Assembly: GCA_002345725.1 (NCBI GenBank)
Contig: DDWP01000043.1
Coordinates: 10,275-19,008 of the forward strand
Length of the DNA stretch: 8,734 bases
Origin: Candidatus Shapirobacteria bacterium UBA2283
GTDB lineage: Bacteria; Patescibacteriota; Microgenomatia; UBA12405
Direction: 5' to 3'
This document shows, piece after piece, positions 5,136 to 8,734 of this stretch. The position numbers were made by a program, and so were the translations under genes. The notes below the pieces were generated by a model. That model made no database searches. It was not told the DNA's origin and saw nothing but the letters and a program-made list of their open reading frames with translations. The first letter of the stretch is position 1. Every line of letters begins with the position of its first letter.

Positions 5136-7946
5136 ATGAAAGATGTGTTGATAAAATATTTGTTATTGTCGGTGGCGTTGGGAATAATGGTGGTGTATGT
5201 ATATACGGGTAAGGTGGAAAAGGTTGATTATAGAGTAATGGCTCAGTATACGTGTTCTGCCACTTGTTATGTTACTTACGCGACATGTGCTGCTTTGGGT
5301 AGGGTTGATGCAAGTGGAAGCTGTGCTGCGGGACAAGTCTGCTGTGGAGGACCCATACCAACTCCAGAACCAGTATGTAACGCGGGAAGTACCTGTATGA
5401 CGGCTGGTGGTGGTGAGACTTGTGCTACTTTGGGACATTATCCTGGTAGTGGAACATGTATGTATGGAATTTGTTGTGGTGCTGCTTTGCCAACACCGAC
5501 ACCGGCTTGTACAGGGAATTGTTATTTTTCTTATGGTGGTTGTGGGGCTTTAGGATTGCCTAGTGCTCCAGGAGGTTGTTCATCGGGTCTATACTGTTGT
5601 GCAGTACCCACCCCAACCCCAGAACCTCAATGTAACCCTGGAAGTACGTGTATGACTGCTGGTGGTGGTGAAACTTGTGCTACTTTGGGACATTATAATG
5701 GTAGTGGAACATGTATGTACGGAATTTGTTGCGGAGCTGCTATCCCAACACCAACTCCTCCTCCGCTTTGCCCGATTGAGTGTGAATACAACTGTACTAA
5801 TGCCGGCTTGAGTTGTGATGCAATGGTTAGGTGTTCACGAGAAAATATTTCTGGGTGTACTGATCCTGGTGTTGAAACGCAGCCTTGGACGAGTGGGTAT
5901 TGTGTTGACGAATGTTGGACAGGCACTTCGGGATGTGTGGCTTTGACATGTACTAATACTTGTGGCTTGGGTGGATGTCCGACTGGCTGTGGAAGTATTG
6001 ATAACTGTGGTGGAGTGAGCTGTAATGCTTGTCCAGGAACTGTCGGAACGACTCCTTTACCAACTCCACCTGGTTGTACACCGAATTGTGCTTGTGCAGC
6101 TAATTTGTGCCATAACCAAACATGTGTTAATAACTGTGGAACTTCTTGCTATGGAACTTTGTACCCTGGTAACCCCTCGGCTCCAACATTGAGCTCTCCA
6201 TCTAATGGTGCGGTGGTGGCAGGGGGAAATATTAACTTGACTTGGGTGGCACCTATAAGCTGGGGGCAGTGTCCAGCGGCTAATACTTATACCGTGTGTG
6301 TAGGTACTAATTTTTTAAGTCCATGTAGTGGTTCGATGTTCCCTGATTTACCGGCAACTTCTCTAACCATGGTCTATAACCAATCGACCGCTGGAACATA
6401 TTATTGGACAGTTGGGGCAAATAATGGAACTGGATTACCGACAGTGTATTCCAGCACTAGATCTTTTGTAGTTAATTCGAATCCGGTAGTTAACTCTTTA
6501 ACTATAGTAAATTCTGTGGGAACAACCTTGGTAGCAGAAGCAGGAAGTCGGAATCAAATATGTGATGCGACTATAAAAAATAGTTCTATGCCACGAAGAG
6601 CTACCTTTATCATTAATGCTTCTGATGGTAATGGTGGAGCAAATATTTCTAGTATGAATTTGACATGGAACGGCAGAAGTTGGCCGGCTGTACTTCAGGC
6701 ACCTGTGGGGAATAACAGAACAGGAATGGTGACGGTAGATTTTGCTAGTGGTGACAATGCCACGGGAACATACCCGTTAGTAGCGACAGCAATAGATGCT
6801 TATAGCGCAACTGGGACAAATAATAGTAGATCGTGGAAGGTGTGGGATTGTAACGTACCAGTGTCAGGAAGTGTCTACGATAGTAGCTCAGAGGCCCTAG
6901 GGGCAGTGTGTTCGACTGGTTCTGGGTTTAATACTTTAGCCTCGGCAGCAGTTAATTTTAGATGGGTAAGTGTGGGAGCGACAATAGTAAATGCGGCGAC
7001 GGCCAATACCTATTCTGGACTGAATCTGTCTTGGGGAGGAAATTATGCAGTAGTACCGAATTCTGACTTATTAGTGAGTGGGCTGGTAACGAGGTGGATT
7101 GACATGGGGGTAGGGACAACCAGCTGCGGTGTGGCGCAAAACTTAAATAATATGACTATTGATCCTTATAATACTAATCCGCGATTTCAGGTAGATTTCT
7201 CAGGAATAACAAATCAAGAACCATGGTTTCAGACAAGTGGTGGAGGTATACAAGCAGCGGGTAGTGTAGAAAATATGGTACCAGTCACTTGTGCTAATGA
7301 ACCGTCACTTTGTACGGCAAGCATGTCTAGGGAATCGGCAGTTGGTGCAGCAGATAATGGATTGGTGTCGGGAAGTGCTTTAACAAATAATTCTGGTTGT
7401 AGTATTACTGGATCGGGAGCGATGTGTGCTTTTGGTGCTCCTAACAACTGGTACAGAAACGGATCTTCCTTATCTTCATCGGATAGATATAATTATCAGT
7501 TTTTCTATGATAGATATTATTCTGCCTTAGGACTGGGAATAACACTTGGTCCGGCGGCAACGATGTCAGATGTGGTTGGTCGAGGGGGTACTGGAGTATT
7601 CCTGGTTAACGGTGACTTTAACGTAGATGTGGATAATGTCTTGCCAGCCAATAGTTTTTTGATGATAGTGTCGAGAGGGACAATTACTTTTCTAAATACA
7701 GTAAACAATTCTGCAGGAATGTTTGTGGCTGATAGTGGAATCGGAACTTCTCCGGGGGTAAATACTGGATTAGTAATCGATGGATTGTTATATTCTTCTT
7801 CTGGTAATGTCCGTTTGAATCGAGGTTTTGCTGATAAGCTGGATAATAATACTAACCCAGCAGTATTGGTAAGATACCGTCCTGACCTATTATTTAGTAT
7901 GCCTGGTAACTTGTTTAGATTGTTATCTAATTGGAGACAGTTCTAA
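5136..7946 (+). CDS. Large Cys-rich modular surface protein, candidate pilus-tip adhesin
   Basis: This 936-residue protein starts with an N-terminal hydrophobic segment (residues 5-24), a signal peptide or membrane anchor. Residues 40-199 hold four six-Cys modules in A-B-A-B order. A modules are C-x3-C-x6-C-x11-C-x5-CC (40-70, 125-155); B modules are C-x5-C-x8-C-x11-C-x4-CC (81-114, 166-199). PTPEP/PTPTP linkers join them. Residues 212-338 add 23 more Cys in irregular spacing. Residues about 347-447 look like an Fn3 domain (INLTWVAP, GTYYWTVGANNG, RSFVV). Residues 449-572 look Ig-like. Residues 576-936 are beta-rich and end with GVFLVNGDFNVDVDN, VIDGLLYSSSGNVRLNRG and YRPDLLFSMPGNLFR. The closing CC of each module recalls arthropod CLIP or other small disulfide folds only superficially. 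ATG 5136 follows a weak GTGGA 9 bases upstream. The gene lies between J-like and K-like pseudopilins, where PilY1-type adhesins are often encoded, so tip adhesin is the best guess. Confidence 0.8.
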   Translation: MKDVLIKYLLLSVALGIMVVYVYTGKVEKVDYRVMAQYTCSATCYVTYATCAALGRVDASGSCAAGQVCCGGPIPTPEPVCNAGSTCMTAGGGETCATLGHYPGSGTCMYGICCGAALPTPTPACTGNCYFSYGGCGALGLPSAPGGCSSGLYCCAVPTPTPEPQCNPGSTCMTAGGGETCATLGHYNGSGTCMYGICCGAAIPTPTPPPLCPIECEYNCTNAGLSCDAMVRCSRENISGCTDPGVETQPWTSGYCVDECWTGTSGCVALTCTNTCGLGGCPTGCGSIDNCGGVSCNACPGTVGTTPLPTPPGCTPNCACAANLCHNQTCVNNCGTSCYGTLYPGNPSAPTLSSPSNGAVVAGGNINLTWVAPISWGQCPAANTYTVCVGTNFLSPCSGSMFPDLPATSLTMVYNQSTAGTYYWTVGANNGTGLPTVYSSTRSFVVNSNPVVNSLTIVNSVGTTLVAEAGSRNQICDATIKNSSMPRRATFIINASDGNGGANISSMNLTWNGRSWPAVLQAPVGNNRTGMVTVDFASGDNATGTYPLVATAIDAYSATGTNNSRSWKVWDCNVPVSGSVYDSSSEALGAVCSTGSGFNTLASAAVNFRWVSVGATIVNAATANTYSGLNLSWGGNYAVVPNSDLLVSGLVTRWIDMGVGTTSCGVAQNLNNMTIDPYNTNPRFQVDFSGITNQEPWFQTSGGGIQAAGSVENMVPVTCANEPSLCTASMSRESAVGAADNGLVSGSALTNNSGCSITGSGAMCAFGAPNNWYRNGSSLSSSDRYNYQFFYDRYYSALGLGITLGPAATMSDVVGRGGTGVFLVNGDFNVDVDNVLPANSFLMIVSRGTITFLNTVNNSAGMFVADSGIGTSPGVNTGLVIDGLLYSSSGNVRLNRGFADKLDNNTNPAVLVRYRPDLLFSMPGNLFRLLSNWRQF
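5253..5762 (+). repeat. Direct duplication of a 255-bp A-B Cys-module cassette inside the surface protein gene
   Basis: Unit 1 (5253-5507, residues 40-124) and unit 2 (5508-5762, residues 125-209) are in register at exactly 255 bp (85 codons). The B halves (5376-5486 and 5631-5741) differ at about 10 of 111 bases: six synonymous codon changes and two replacements (Ala83 to Pro168, Pro103 to Asn188). The A halves have diverged much further but keep all six Cys and the CALG motif. Confidence 0.85.
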
Positions 7947-7947
7947 A

Positions 7948-8003
7948 TAAAATCAAAACTTAAAACTTAAAACACAAAACTTAAATTCTAAAATCTAAAA
8001 TAT
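7948..8003 (+). repeat. A-rich heptamer array upstream of the PilX/GspK-like gene
   Basis: Eight units of 7 bp fill the gap between the surface-protein stop and the next ATG: TAAAATC, AAAACTT twice, AAAACAC, AAAACTT, AAATTCT, AAAATCT, AAAATAT. There is no G on the + strand for the whole 56 bases. ATG 8002 begins within the last unit. It is the longest heptamer array in the window. No Shine-Dalgarno site is present. Confidence 0.85.
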
Positions 8004-8734
8004 GAAAAATAACAAAGGACAAGTGGCACTAATAGTCCTACTATTGTCGGCGGTGGCAATGACGATCGGACTGGGGATGTCGAGAAAAACGGTGGTAGAC
8101 ACAAAAGTTGAAACTGACGAAGAATCTTTAAAACAAGCGTTTAATACGGCTGAATCAGGGGTGGAGTATTATCTGGGAACTGGGGGAACACATTTTACCG
8201 CTATTGATAATTTGAGCATTGCAGACATCGTAGTGGGAAATATTGGCGAAGGCTCAACAATAAACTTGAATCAATATACTTTGAATAATTCTAATTTGGC
8301 TTATTGGTTAGTAGGTCATGATGCTAATGGTGATATCGACGAGGCAGTAGTTTACGGGGGTGATAGCTTGAGTGTTTGTATGGAAAACTCGTTTGATAGG
8401 GCGATTAAAGTGGATTATTTCTATAGTAATGCTTTAGGTAATTATCAGGTTCAAAGGTTTGGTTATAACTTAACACTTGATCTGGTAAATGGGTTTACCA
8501 ATGTTACACCGGTGCAAGGTAATTGTATTAGTGGTTATAGAGAACAAAGCTTGGGAGTGACACTTGGTGCTGGGATAACACCAACCTTACTGGTAGTTAA
8601 GCCAATTGGTGGAGGAGGAAGATTTTACCTCTTGGGTAATAATGGAACTTTTCCGATACAGGGAATAAGTATTAGCGCAACGGGAATAGTGGGTGACGTT
8701 GAGACTGGGGTGAAACGTAAAATTAATGTAATTC
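8002..8734 (+). CDS. PilX/GspK-like minor pseudopilin (3' end outside window)
   Basis: The frame is open from ATG 8002 to the window end, 244 full codons. The N-terminus MKNNKG plus QVALIVLLLSAVAMTIGLGMS is a class III-type signal: six-residue leader, Gly at -1, hydrophobic helix. Position +5 is Ile, not Glu. Loss of Glu5 is characteristic of GspK and some PilX-type tip subunits, which sit at the top of the pilus and need no neighbour to pair with. Residues 45-58 (QAFNTAESGVEYYL) match the 'A...AE.G...' signature of PilX N-terminal domains. The rest is beta-rich, with SVCMENS and GNCISG Cys and a glycine stretch (VVKPIGGGGRFYLLGNNG). It completes a G-H-I-J-K-like set, separated from J by the surface-protein insert. 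Translation probably starts straight from the heptamer array. Confidence 0.8.
   Translation, partial: MKNNKGQVALIVLLLSAVAMTIGLGMSRKTVVDTKVETDEESLKQAFNTAESGVEYYLGTGGTHFTAIDNLSIADIVVGNIGEGSTINLNQYTLNNSNLAYWLVGHDANGDIDEAVVYGGDSLSVCMENSFDRAIKVDYFYSNALGNYQVQRFGYNLTLDLVNGFTNVTPVQGNCISGYREQSLGVTLGAGITPTLLVVKPIGGGGRFYLLGNNGTFPIQGISISATGIVGDVETGVKRKINVI

Noticed and set aside
421..8003. CRISPR array interpretation of the repeat tracts
   Set aside because: Units are 7 bp without spacers; there are no 23-40 bp repeats with unique spacers and no cas genes.
1..8734. Alternative genetic code (UGA read as Gly, as in Gracilibacteria/Absconditabacteria)
   Set aside because: TGA ends the second pilin, the FimT-like gene and the lipoprotein at sensible lengths, and no gene needs TGA read-through.

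Overview
The window is a one-direction (+ strand) block of type IV pilus / type II secretion-like pseudopilin genes interrupted by a surface-protein insert. The DNA is moderately AT-rich and the coding strand has far more G than C. All frames read cleanly in code 11, with TGA, TAG and TAA each used as stops. Short co-oriented pilin genes, 'RD..R' plus 'YP' pilin signatures, poor Shine-Dalgarno sites and A-rich heptameric spacers suggest a Candidate Phyla Radiation / Patescibacteria genome, perhaps Microgenomates-like. That assignment is inference from style; no marker gene is present.

Positions 1-1296 hold three GspG/PilA-like pilins; the first is cut by the window edge at its prepilin cleavage glycine. 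Positions 1328-2783 hold three further pseudopilins resembling GspH/FimT, GspI/PilV and GspJ/PilW. A 357-base non-coding gap (2784-3140) follows, with several inverted repeats and a strong sigma70-type promoter. Positions 3141-4502 encode a probable lipoprotein with a Thr/Pro/Ser/Glu linker, and 4549-5022 a small single-pass membrane protein. Positions 5136-7946 encode a 936-residue anchored or secreted protein with four six-Cys modules on Pro-Thr linkers, more Cys-rich sequence, Fn3/Ig-like domains and a beta-rich C-terminal domain. From 8002 to the window end runs a PilX/GspK-like minor pseudopilin without Glu at +5.

The pseudopilin order G-G-G-H-I-J ... K parallels T2SS and minor-pilin operons. 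In PilY1-type operons a large tip adhesin sits among minor pilins, so the 936-residue protein is a good candidate pilus-tip or surface adhesin, with the lipoprotein and small membrane protein as possible partners.

The most unusual signal is non-coding. Five of the gene junctions consist of tandem 7-bp repeats (mostly AAAACTY/TAAATTC, once TTTAYGA) that lead into, and usually contain, the next start codon in place of a Shine-Dalgarno sequence. The three insert genes lack these tracts and instead have promoter-like sequences.
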